A DNA stretch of 64,000 nt from Schizochytrium sp. CCTCC M209059. Lineage: Eukaryota; Sar; Bigyra; Thraustochytrida; Thraustochytriidae. Location of the stretch: assembly GCA_000818945.1 (NCBI GenBank), contig KN805414.1, positions 126,682 to 190,681 on the forward strand, written 5' to 3'. Position numbers and translations under genes: made by a program. The first letter of the stretch is position 1. Each line of letters opens with the position of its first letter. Under the pieces are notes generated by a model that worked only from the letters and a program-made list of their open reading frames with translations, did no database searches and had not been told where the DNA came from. Positions 55,632 through 64,000 of the stretch are shown piece after piece.

Positions 55632-57138
55632 CTTCGCACGTCTCGCGCCGAGCGGCGAGCAAGCTCCCTCCGCCTCGAACGCCCTTACACAATCTGGCGC
55701 TTCACTGACTGATGGTGAGGTCGGCGGTCCCAATCGACGCTGCCAGGGCTTCGCTCGCACCCCAACACGTGTGGCTCTTTCTCGCGCGCCACGCGGTGCT
55801 GGGCTCTTTCCGTACGACGGCGCGGCTACGTTGCGCGAGCGCGGAGACCTGGTGAAAGTTCTTGAGACCGAGAGGAATCGATGTCTGCGGCATTGGGACT
55901 CCAAATACAAAGTCGGTCGAAAAAAAGCTGGTCAAGGATTCTTTCTCTCCTGATCGTAAAGAAAATCGTTGGAAAAACGATTGGCGTTTCGAAGAGGATG
56001 AATGTCTTGGCCTGTAAGAAAGACTTCGTTGGGTTTTCGAATAAGCATGAGTCGGCCATGGTCGTGGAAGGAAAATGGCAGCGATCAGTGAAACACAAGG
56101 ATCTCTTCTTTTCATTTTTCGGTATCGCATCCTTTTTTGTCTTGGCTAGTGGCATCGGAAGTTCAGGGAATCGATTCTATGCAGCTGTCCAAAACCACAC
56201 TTTGTATACACCGCATCTTAGGAATGCCTTTCGGTTTCAAAGTACGCACTACGATACTTTGTTCATGGACGTTGGCTTAATGAAGATCTACATGACGAGC
56301 GTCAGAACACTAGACGAGATATTGAGCTTGTGAAAAGCGACAAGCACAGGCAAAATGATGCTATAGTCCTCTTCCTTTGACACCGACGATTGACCCGTGT
56401 ATGTGCTGGAGCTAGAGATCTGTAGTCGAGCACACAGCATACCCATGCAACACCCGCTGCTTGTTATTTTATTTTCTGTTCCCCCGCCTGAATCCATCAT
56501 CATTTAAGCGTACTGTCGGATGGTGGGTCAGCAACCCGATGCCACACGTGGCCTATGTTCTCCAATAGCTTCTGCCAGACCGCGAAGACCTGGTTTACGC
56601 GACATTTGCGGCAGTTGCTGGCAGGCTGGAACGTTCAATCTGAACTCTTTTTCCCTCTTCTCTTCCTCTTTTCCTTCTTTTCGCTCCCGCGTCCCGGCCC
56701 ATCCCATACCCGAGCATCGCGAGCACCCACGTTCTGCGTCCACGCTCCGGCGCGTCAATCCCTCCCTCTCCCTCCCTCCCACTCGCGGCAGCTCCCTCGG
56801 CCGCGGCCCCTCGTTTTACCCGCCGCGGCAGCAAGTGGAGAATGCGGCGCGCGCAAGTGCGGAATGCGCGCGGGCACAGTGCAGCAAAGAGAAACCGGTC
56901 CTTTCTTCCCGATTCTCCGGGTCCCGCGCATCCCGCGCATCCGAGCGACGAAGAGCAAGCAGAGCGACGAAGAGCGACGAAGAGCAGCAGAGCCGAGTCG
57001 AGGCGAGCGAGGCCGCGGCGCCGCAGCGCGAGCGCGGAGACGCGGACGTCGCGGACGTCGCGGACGCCCAGCAGACGCGTCGTCCGCCCGAGGCGCCGGA
57101 CGCGCGGGGCGGGGCAGGGAGAGGCGCAGAGAGAGAAG
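55632..57138. other. divergent promoter region, MARCH and Kelch-BTB
   Basis: These 1507 bp hold one unsupported small ORF (55881-56333, listed separately), an AT-richer stretch to 56500, then CT-rich (56640-56800) and GC-rich leader sequence with GCGGACGTC direct duplication (57040-57065) up to the Kelch start. No other gene is evident. Confidence 0.5.
55881..56333 (+). CDS. doubtful small orphan ORF with one hydrophobic segment
   Basis: An ATG-initiated frame of 150 residues lies in an AT-richer part of the region. It has a basic head (SRSKKSWSRILSLLIVKKIV) and one hydrophobic segment (DLFFSFFGIASFFVLASGIG, about 93-112). I do not recognise it, codon choice differs from the neighbours, and the opposite strand is also open. 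It may be a chance ORF. Confidence 0.2.
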   Translation: MSAALGLQIQSRSKKSWSRILSLLIVKKIVGKTIGVSKRMNVLACKKDFVGFSNKHESAMVVEGKWQRSVKHKDLFFSFFGIASFFVLASGIGSSGNRFYAAVQNHTLYTPHLRNAFRFQSTHYDTLFMDVGLMKIYMTSVRTLDEILSL

Positions 57139-59250
57139 ATGCTCCCGGCGTCGACGCTGATGCAGAAGCGCGTGGAGAGGCGCAAGATCTGGCGAGAGGT
57201 GGTGTCCACAACGCCGGGCCCCAGCTACAAGAACCACACGGCGACGCTCGTGGGAAGCAAGATCCTGGTCTTTGGCGGGTACGACGGACGCGGAAACCAC
57301 AACAATGTGTTCGAATTCGACTGTCTGAAACGAAGCTGGAGAAGGGCGGACGTGGTCGGCGAACCCCCGAAAGGCCGCAATGGACACACGGCAACTTATG
57401 CCGAAAACAAGATCTTCATTGTGGGCGGGTGGCTTGGATCAGGCCCGCTCGCTGCGTCCGACCTGCATATCCTGGAGACCTTTGGCGGGATGCTGCGCTG
57501 GCGAGAGGCGCCCTCACGCGGCAAGGCGCCGGGGCCTTGCAACATGCACACAACAGACTATGTTGCCAAGCGGCGCTCGCTCTTTGTCTTTCGTGGGGGT
57601 GACGGCAAGCAGTACCTGAACGACTTGCACTTGCTCAACATCGATACCCTCGAATGGTCCAAGCCCGACGTGACGGGGCAAAAGCCCGACGCGCGCGCCA
57701 ACCACAGCTCCGCTCTGGTTGGCGAGAAGCTGTACATTTTTGGCGGCTGGGACGGCCGACAGCGTCTCAACGACATTCACATTCTTGACACGGAAACCTT
57801 GGTGTGGAGCTCTCCCAAGATTCACGGCCACGCACCCTCGCCGCGAGCCGGTATGACGTTCACCTGCATGCGCGACAAGATCTACCTTTTTGGTGGGTCG
57901 GGTCCACAGGCTCTGTGCTACAAAGACCTTCAGGTCTTTGATTCTCAAACGAACACGTGGCTACTTGTCACCGAAGGGCGCGATGACGCCAAGGACATGG
58001 CCCTCGAGATCGAAAAGGCGTACCCAAACATGCATCGCGGCGAGCAAAAGGGCTTGAGCGGAGCATCTGCGACGAGTGGGGCCAGCGGCTACGGTGCCAG
58101 CGGTTACGGCGCGAGCCTCTCGAACTGGGGCAAACGTGATGGCAGCAACGACTCGCTGCCTGGGCTTTCGGTCGTGGCAGACGACGGGGAGAGCTACTCG
58201 GATGGTTCGTCAAGCCGCGATTTCTCCCCGGCTGCGCAAGAACGTTCCCATTTTCGCCATCATCAGCAGCATTACCATCAACAGCAACAGCAGCAACAAC
58301 AGCGAGAGCAACACAGGTCCGTCTCGCCATCAAGCAGTAAGATGCGACAGAGTAGCGAAAATCCGAATTCCGTCTCTTTGCACGCCGACATGTATGTTGT
58401 GGGCAAAGGTCCCTCCGAGCGAGCAGGCCACACAGCCACTCTTGTGGGGAACAAACTCATTATTTTTGGCGGCAGTTGCGTCGACGAATATCTGCAGGAT
58501 ATGGCAATGCTCGATGTGGATGAGGCACCCGTGGTGCTCGTCGAGAAGGTTGGCGGGCCCTTGAATCGACTGCAGAACAAATTGCGCTCGTTTTTGGACT
58601 CGCCCGTGTTTTCCGACGTGACGTTTATCGTCGAGGGCAGGAAACTACGTGCAAGCAAACTGGCGCTAGCGCTCACGAGCGAGCGTTTCGAGAAGATGTT
58701 TTGCCCACGGGAAGACGGTACGCACTTTAAGGAGGCCGAGGAACGCGACATTTGCATCAATGATATCCCGTACGATGTTTTCCGGCTAATGATCGAGTAT
58801 TTGTACACGGGCCAACTGAAGCTACCCTTTTCGAACGCGCAAGTGTTTGGCACGGCCCATGATGGCCAGCCATTGGACCGGTCCCATCCACATAGTCTTG
58901 CCAAAATGTATGTGGACGGCGCTATGCACTCGTCAATTATGACGGAAGCCGGAGAAGAACCCGACGTTCCGCTTGATTTGGACAAGATGCGTTTTCTGCA
59001 GAACATGCTTGTGTGTGCGGACCGCTTCATGCTGGACCATCTCAAGCAGCTGTGCGAGCGCGAGCTGGCTAGCTTTCTTTCGGTGTTCACCGTGAACGAG
59101 CTCGAGTACACGGCGCTTGAGACCAATGCGGCCCAGCTTCACCTTGTTTGCAAGCATTTCCAGCGTCAGATTGAACCATCGATTTCTTGCATGGCTGACC
59201 TGGGGGAAGGGTGCTCGAGCCCGCTGGCCCCGGAGACGAACTTGATGTGA
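57139..59250 (+). CDS. Kelch-repeat BTB protein
   Basis: From the ATG at 57139 the product has 703 residues; the frame extends upstream without ATG support in leader-like sequence. Kelch blades cover about 15-290: ATLVGSKILVFGGYDGRG, NKIFIVGGWLGSG, SALVGEKLYIFGGWDGRQ, and DKIYLFGGSG, with another (ATLVGNKLIIFGGS) at about 435. Between them is a Ser/Gly-rich and Gln/His-rich linker (about 350-405). A BTB domain starts at about 487 (SPVFSDVTFIVEGRKLRASK) and is interrupted by an insertion around RSHPHSLAKMYVDG, then FMLDHLKQLCERELA. BTB-Kelch proteins commonly recruit substrates to cullin-3 ligases, though here Kelch precedes BTB, as in LZTR1-type proteins. Confidence 0.92.
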   Translation: MLPASTLMQKRVERRKIWREVVSTTPGPSYKNHTATLVGSKILVFGGYDGRGNHNNVFEFDCLKRSWRRADVVGEPPKGRNGHTATYAENKIFIVGGWLGSGPLAASDLHILETFGGMLRWREAPSRGKAPGPCNMHTTDYVAKRRSLFVFRGGDGKQYLNDLHLLNIDTLEWSKPDVTGQKPDARANHSSALVGEKLYIFGGWDGRQRLNDIHILDTETLVWSSPKIHGHAPSPRAGMTFTCMRDKIYLFGGSGPQALCYKDLQVFDSQTNTWLLVTEGRDDAKDMALEIEKAYPNMHRGEQKGLSGASATSGASGYGASGYGASLSNWGKRDGSNDSLPGLSVVADDGESYSDGSSSRDFSPAAQERSHFRHHQQHYHQQQQQQQQREQHRSVSPSSSKMRQSSENPNSVSLHADMYVVGKGPSERAGHTATLVGNKLIIFGGSCVDEYLQDMAMLDVDEAPVVLVEKVGGPLNRLQNKLRSFLDSPVFSDVTFIVEGRKLRASKLALALTSERFEKMFCPREDGTHFKEAEERDICINDIPYDVFRLMIEYLYTGQLKLPFSNAQVFGTAHDGQPLDRSHPHSLAKMYVDGAMHSSIMTEAGEEPDVPLDLDKMRFLQNMLVCADRFMLDHLKQLCERELASFLSVFTVNELEYTALETNAAQLHLVCKHFQRQIEPSISCMADLGEGCSSPLAPETNLM

Positions 59251-60424
59251 ATGGGTGAAAAGAAAAGACGACTCGCAGAGTCACGTCACTCAACAAAGTC
59301 AAATATGGCGAGCCACATACCATCCGATGATCAAGGAACAAAAGACGACGAAGAAGAAGATGAAGAAGATGAGAAAGATGAAGATGAACAACAACTACAA
59401 CAAAAATAACAAAAACAAGTACAACAACCAGAGGAAGAGCGAACGAAGAGGTAGTTTTTTTTTTGTACGAAAACAAGCACGTTCAAGCGAGCAGAAGGCG
59501 CCCCCCCCCTGTGTAACATCATTTGCGACCGTGCGCCTGCGGTCGACTTCCTTTTCATTCCATTTAATTCTGGCCACCACGCAAACTTATGACCTTAAAA
59601 TCTTCAAGAATAAGACCTTTTTCGAGTATTCTTGAAAGTTTAATTACGTAAAATCTTGCATCGATTTGCCTTTGTGAAAAGTGCAGGGGAAAGAGCATAC
59701 CACCGTGAAATGTCACAGCGACAACAGAGCACTCTGTGAATGGAGCAGAAGACNNNNNNNNNNNNNNNNNNNNNNNNNNNNNNNNNNNNNNNNNNNNNNN
59801 NNNNNNNNNNNNNNNNNNNNNNNNNNNNNNNNNNNNNNNNNNNNNNNNNNNNNNNNNNNNNNNNNNNNNNNNNNNNNNNNNNNNNNNNNNNNNNNNNNNN
59901 NNNNNNNNNNNNNNNNNNNNNNNNNNNNNNNNNNNNNNNNNNNNNNNNNNNNNNNNNNNNNNCCCCAAAAAAAAACAGAAAACAAAACCGGAAAAAACTG
60001 ACTGTGAGACAAGTAGTAAGCCTATAGTCGCAGCCGTGTCCTACATACTCCTCCGCATGCTTGGTGACTTCGCCAAAAGCGTACGAATCGCGGCTTTAGT
60101 CAGGCAACTCTTTTCCCTTTGATTATAAAATGGTCATCATGTCTGGTACGCATCATGACAAGTGTGAAGGAAAAGCCAAAATGGCCGAGATCCGCACTGG
60201 AGACTCGCGATCGATCACACTGTGGCCCAGCTTGTGGAAATAGCATGACCAAAACTTGCAAAGAAGACATTGCTAAAAATCTGGAAACGAGCACGACACA
60301 CAGCCGGTATATACCGCTAGCGTATAAATGAAATGAAAATGGAAAGTTAAGGTAAAAAGAGTTGGAGGTGGTAGAGGTTATGATCGTTGATGTAGATGGT
60401 TGAATTGCATGGGATGCGCATACT
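59251..60424. other. convergent 3' flanks with 209-base gap
   Basis: This region lies between the Kelch-BTB and citrate synthase stops. It starts with GAAGAAGAT and ACAACAA runs (59343-59420), then a poly-C run near 59502 and the N gap. After the gap it is AT-rich. No gene is supported. Confidence 0.5.
59754..59962. other. assembly gap (209 N)
   Basis: A run of 209 unresolved bases lies in the 3' flank between the Kelch-BTB and citrate synthase genes. Confidence 0.98.
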
Positions 60425-61807
60425 TTACTTGACGTTCTTGACGATCCAGTCCGTGGTGATGGACTTGGGGCGCTCGAGCGGGAAGCCGAGGGCGCGGTCG
60501 AGAAGAAGCTGGGCGAGAGCACCGTAGGCGCGGGAAACAGCAAAGAGGACAGTGTAAAAGTTCTCCTCCTTGAAGCCGTAGTGCTGGAGGAGGACGCCGC
60601 TGTGGGAGTCGACGTTGGGCCAGGGGTTCTTGGTCTTACCGTGCTCGAGGAGAACGTCGGGCATGACCTTGTAAATAGTAGACACAATGTGGAAGAGATC
60701 GTCATCCGGCATAAACTTGAGGGCAAACTCGCGCTGCGCAGTGTAGCGGGGGTCAGTCTTGCGCAGGACGGCGTGGCCGTAGCCGGGGATGACACGGCCA
60801 GCGTTAAGGGTGTCCCATGCAAACTCGCGGATGGTCTCTTCGTTAACAGGCTTGCCCTCCTTCTGGAAGTGAGCCTGGAGGTCGAGGATCCAGCGGAGGA
60901 CCTCCTGGTTGGCGAGGCCGTGGAGGGGGCCAGCCAGGGCGTTGAAGCCACTGGCGATAGCGAGGTACGGGTCGCTCAGGGTGGAGCCCACAAGGTGGGT
61001 GGTGTGTGCACTGGCGTTGCCGCCCTCGTGGTCGCTGTGGATGACGAGGTAGAGGCGCATGAGCTCGTCGAACTCGGGGTCAGTGTAGCCGAGCATGCGG
61101 CAAAAGTTGGCGCTGTAATCGAGCGACTTGTCGTAGGGGGCGACCTTGCCGTCGTAGTAGGTGCAGCGGTAGATGAGTGCGGCGATCTCGGGGAGCTTGG
61201 CAATGACGTTGACAATGTCCTCGTACGCGGCCTCCCAGTACTTGGTCTTGTTGAGGCCCTTGTTGTACTCCTTGGCGAAGACGGACTCGGTCTGGAGTGC
61301 AGTCACGGCGGTGGAGAGCTGGGTCATGGGGTGCATGTCCTTGGGGAAGTTGCGGATCATGGGCTCAATGTGGTCCGGGAGCTTGGCGCGCTCGTGGAGC
61401 TCGTTGGTGAGGGCGGTAGCCTGCTCGGCGGTGGGGCACTCGCCGGTGGTGAGGAGCCAGAAGAGGGCCTCGGGGCCAGGCTCGCCACCCTTCTCGCCGC
61501 TGGCGGGGGGCAGCTCCTTCTGGAGGTCGGGGATGGTACGGCCGCGGAAGCGGATGCCCTCCTCGGCATCGAGGAGCGAGGTCTCCCAGATCATGCACTT
61601 AACGCCGCGGGCGCCGCCGAGGGCCTGCTCGACTGTGACCTCGCCGAGGCTCTTGGAGCCGTACTCAGCCTTGATCTTCTTGAACTTTTCCTGCTCCTTG
61701 GGGACGACCTCGGTGAGCTTGTCCTTGAGGGCGCTGGTGGCGAGGCCGCGCTGGGCGGCGCTCGACGCGACCATGCGGGCGCGGAACACCTGCATCGTGC
61801 TCAGCAT
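60425..61807 (-). CDS. CS: mitochondrial citrate synthase
   Basis: The 460-residue product matches the eukaryotic mitochondrial citrate synthase, which condenses acetyl-CoA with oxaloacetate. Seen: a basic presequence (about 1-25, VFRARMVASSAAQRGLATSA), FRGRTIPD (87-94), HSDHEGGNASAHT with H260, AGPLHGLANQE with catalytic H296, GYGHAVLRKTDPR with H345, and NVDSHSGVLLQHYG containing the catalytic Asp, then FAVSRAYGALAQLLLDRALG and FPLERPKS. All active-site residues are present. Third positions are strongly C/G-biased. It is divergent from nothing recognisable: the region beyond its start is the gene-free repeat belt. Confidence 0.97.
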   Translation of the reverse strand: MLSTMQVFRARMVASSAAQRGLATSALKDKLTEVVPKEQEKFKKIKAEYGSKSLGEVTVEQALGGARGVKCMIWETSLLDAEEGIRFRGRTIPDLQKELPPASGEKGGEPGPEALFWLLTTGECPTAEQATALTNELHERAKLPDHIEPMIRNFPKDMHPMTQLSTAVTALQTESVFAKEYNKGLNKTKYWEAAYEDIVNVIAKLPEIAALIYRCTYYDGKVAPYDKSLDYSANFCRMLGYTDPEFDELMRLYLVIHSDHEGGNASAHTTHLVGSTLSDPYLAIASGFNALAGPLHGLANQEVLRWILDLQAHFQKEGKPVNEETIREFAWDTLNAGRVIPGYGHAVLRKTDPRYTAQREFALKFMPDDDLFHIVSTIYKVMPDVLLEHGKTKNPWPNVDSHSGVLLQHYGFKEENFYTVLFAVSRAYGALAQLLLDRALGFPLERPKSITTDWIVKNVK

Positions 61808-61854
61808 TGTCCTGGCGTTGGTTTATATCTGCTCGCTGTTGCTTCTTCTGTAGG

Positions 61855-61879
61855 TGATTGATTGATTGATTGATTGATC
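61855..61879. repeat. GATT tetranucleotide repeat upstream of citrate synthase
   Basis: GATTGATTGATTGATTGATT lies about 50-70 bp before the citrate synthase start codon, inside the likely leader or core promoter. Confidence 0.85.
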
Positions 61880-62930
61880 GGTTCGCCGTTCGCGGATTGC
61901 ATTTCAGTCAGTCATTTGTTCATTCATGCGAGTCATTCAAGATCGAATAGTTGGGTCCCCTTCGCCAAGTTGTGTTTGCGAAGGCTCGGCTCCGCGTGCT
62001 CTTCGCGCAGGCAGGCAGGCAGGCAGGCAGGCTCGCTCGCAAGCACGCAGCAGGAGCAGCCTGGCTCATCTCTATCTATCTATCTATGAAATATTTCTGG
62101 CTGCTTGGCTGGCTGCTTGCCTCTGGCTGCATTGCGACGCTCAGGCCGCGTCCAGACGGGCCTGCGCGGCGCGACGCAGCGCAGCGCGGCGAGGCAAGGC
62201 GAGGCGAGAACCTGCGTGCGAGCGCGTCGTGGCGCAGTGCGGCGCGGTGCGAGGGAGGCGATGTGCGCGTGCATGGCGCGGCGGCGACGTACCTTGGGTC
62301 GCGGGCGGGATTTGGATTTTGAATTTGAATTTGCATTCGAATTCGAACGATTTCTTTTCAACTCCGAAAAACTCTGCAATGCAGGCCCCGCTATTTCCCC
62401 GCCTCTGCCCACACCCCCTTACGGCTCATCCTTGGAAACCCTTCACCCCGCCGCCCGTGCCCCTGTCTGCGGTGCTTCAGCGTGCCACTGCACTATCCTC
62501 TTAAAGGGGACATAGTCCCATCGTACGCGGCTGCAACGCACAGGGTCCGTGCGCGTGAGGGGGCCAGGCCGGCCCAGTGGCGGAAGTAAACGCAGGGTGC
62601 GTGCAAGTTTCACCGGGGCCTCGGGAAAGAAGGGAAAGAAACCAAGAAAGAAAGGATTCGGAAAAGCCAAGAAGCAGGCGCAGCAAAGAGCGCCAGGGAG
62701 GGAGGGAGGGAAGAGGAAGGAAGGAAGGGAGGGGAGAGGAAGGAAGGATTTGAAATGAAGGGCGAGGAAGCAGGGGGAAGGAAGGGAAGGAAGGAAGGCA
62801 GGGAGGGCAGGAACCAGTGACGAGGAGGAGCAGGACGATGATGATGATGATGATGATCATGCAGAGGAAGAAAGAGGGCAGCGGGCAGCGGGCAGCAGCG
62901 GCGGCGGCGGCGCAAGGAAGAAAGCCGCCA

Positions 62931-62977
62931 GGAATGGAATGGAATGGAATAGAATAGAATAGAATAGAATGGAATGA
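62931..62977. repeat. GGAAT/AGAAT pentanucleotide repeat
   Basis: A GGAATGGAAT run changes into AGAATAGAAT and back to GGAAT. A second, looser block lies at 63091-63140. Confidence 0.85.
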
Positions 62978-63042
62978 CCAGCAGCCGCGGCGCTTGGCGG
63001 CGACTGCGAAGCGGCACGGGCGGTTTCTTTGTCTGCAGCTGC

Positions 63043-63086
63043 TCGATCCGATCGATCCGATCCGATCCGATCCGATCCGATCCGAG
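63043..63086. repeat. CCGAT pentanucleotide repeat
   Basis: GATCCGATCCGATCCGATCC recurs with one early interruption (GATCGATCC). Confidence 0.85.
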
Positions 63087-63494
63087 CTGTGGAATGGAAT
63101 GGAGAGGAAATGAATGAAATGGCATGGAATGGAATGGAATGACCCGAGGACCACGCGTTCGTTGCGCGGATGGTCGAGAGCGGCGACCTTGCAGGCACGC
63201 TCGCACGCTCGCACGCCCGCGCGGACGGAGAATCAGCACACGCGCTGAGCGCAAGACGCACTGCGCGGCCAGCCAGAACTGGCCTCTCTCTGAGCAGAGC
63301 CCTGCAGAAGAATTTGAAAAAAGCAGTGATCGAGCCCTCTGCGAAAACCTCGTTACCGCTGCTCGCTGCTTGCTGGTGCGGCGCGCCGACGCGGCGAGGG
63401 GCTGGCCGGCTGGCTGGCTGGCTGGCTGGCTGTGCACCTGCTGCTGCAGCTCGCACGCACGAGTTCGGGTTCGTGGTGAGCAGGTTCCGCCAGA

Positions 63495-63550
63495 GCTAAG
63501 CTAAGCTAAGCTAAGCTGAGCTGAGCTGAGCTGAGCTGAGCTGAGCTGAG
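63495..63550. repeat. AGCTA/AGCTG pentanucleotide repeat
   Basis: An array of AGCTA units gives way to AGCTG units in a single step, suggesting that one variant spread through part of the array. Confidence 0.85.
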
Positions 63551-63769
63551 GCCGCTGACCGCTCGCAGCTCCTGCTCCTTCTGACTCCTGACTCCTGCTC
63601 CTGCTCGCTCGCCTGGTGCTGGTGCGCCTCGGGTGGTGGTCAGCACCTGCAGCTGCAGGCAGCTAGCTATCTGGCTAGCTAGCTAGCTAGCTAGCTAGCT
63701 CGCTGGGTACCACGACATAAGCCACACCAGCCGCAGGAGCAGCAGCAGCAGCAGCAGCAGTGGCTTTCT

Positions 63770-63780
63770 TCTTTTTCTTC

Positions 63781-63812
<32 letters not shown>

Positions 63813-63825
63813 CTTCTTCTTCTTT
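63770..63825. repeat. TTC trinucleotide repeat
   Basis: A long CTT/TTC tract, preceded by a CAG tract (about 63738-63760), lies near the right end of the window. Confidence 0.85.
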
Positions 63826-64000
63826 CATCATTTCATCATCGTAGCGCGGCGCAGCAACGCTTGACCGGAGCGACCGCGTCGCATCGCAGTGGCAGGTTGT
63901 TGGTTCCACGATCGCGGATCCATCCTCGCTGCTGCTATTACTTTACGGCGGGCTTCCGTCTGCTGCTGGCTGCTGCTGGCGCGCCACGCCTCCGGCGCCG

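Larger units (their letters stand above)
61808..64000. other. gene-free microsatellite belt
   Basis: These 2193 bp show no protein domain in any frame. They are built from blocks of simple repeats: GATT (61855-61879), GGCA near 62010-62030, TATC near 62070-62090, GGAA/GGAG (about 62695-62800), GATGAT near 62836-62856, GGAAT (62931-62977 and 63091-63140), CCGAT (about 63043-63086), GGCT (about 63400-63430), AGCTA/AGCTG (about 63495-63550), CTAG near 63660-63700, CAG near 63738-63760, and TTC near 63770-63825. Long overlapping frames here result from the repeats. Confidence 0.7.

Noticed and set aside
61821..61830. TATA box for citrate synthase
   Set aside because: The GATATAAA on the minus strand lies only about 15-20 bp before the ATG, too close for a core TATA box.
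62500..63500. Phe/Ser/Pro- or Arg-rich frames in the terminal repeat belt
   Set aside because: All arise from GGAAT, GGAA and similar repeats and have no family resemblance.
1..64000. CRISPR arrays, bacterial operons, prophage or transposase genes
   Set aside because: No repeat-spacer arrays, no integrase or transposase domain and no bacterial gene order were seen; the tandem repeats found have no unique spacers.

Overview
This is nuclear DNA of a unicellular eukaryote. All 24 confidently called genes encode eukaryotic or organelle-targeted proteins: SKP1, MRT4, NSA2, a histone stem-loop binding protein (SLBP), ALKBH6, a DHHC palmitoyltransferase, a RING-CH ligase, mitochondrial EF-G2 and citrate synthase. 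The sequence is GC-rich and gene-dense, most genes are single uninterrupted ORFs, and the spaces between genes are packed with microsatellites. My best inference is a stramenopile-like protist such as a thraustochytrid. That rests on compositional and architectural style, not on a phylogenetic marker.

Layout. 0-5 kb: SKP1 and a membrane-anchored JmjC-type oxygenase, with a doubtful orphan gene between them. 5-8.5 kb: a large EF-hand protein. 9.3-12.4 kb: a divergent pair, an Old Yellow Enzyme ending in AKL and a double-hotdog thioesterase ending in SKL; both tails are peroxisomal PTS1 signals. 12.9-20 kb: a 2372-residue acidic, Ser-rich protein with an alternating LPSKL/LPSGL repeat array and C-terminal ankyrin-like repeats. 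21.2-25.5 kb: MRT4 and a PH-like orphan. 26.5-30.5 kb: aspartate-semialdehyde dehydrogenase and mitochondrial EF-G2. 31.1-35.7 kb: SLBP, a KCTD-type BTB protein fused to a predicted nucleotidyltransferase-fold domain, and a metallo-beta-lactamase-fold hydrolase. 36.2-39.8 kb: ALKBH6 (two introns), DHHC acyltransferase and a WD40 protein (one intron). 41-47.6 kb: a PHO80-type cyclin, a SEL1L3-like LamG/Sel1 protein and a DUF2419/Qng1-like protein. 47.8-50.9 kb: two tandem quinone-oxidoreductase-like MDR paralogues. 52.2-55.6 kb: a LiuC-like hydratase, NSA2 and a RING-CH membrane ligase. 57.1-61.8 kb: a Kelch-BTB protein and mitochondrial citrate synthase. The last 2.2 kb is a gene-free microsatellite belt.

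Most genes are housekeeping and are not an operon-like pathway. Functional links that can be argued are the peroxisomal pair sharing one promoter, the tandem MDR duplicates, and several ubiquitin-related proteins (SKP1, RING-CH, Kelch-BTB, KCTD-BTB) that lie scattered. The most unusual items are the KCTD-nucleotidyltransferase fusion, the alternating-repeat giant protein and the shared-promoter peroxisomal pair. Exact splice sites are proposed for the two intron-bearing genes because joining at GT..AG restores both the reading frame and the family motifs.
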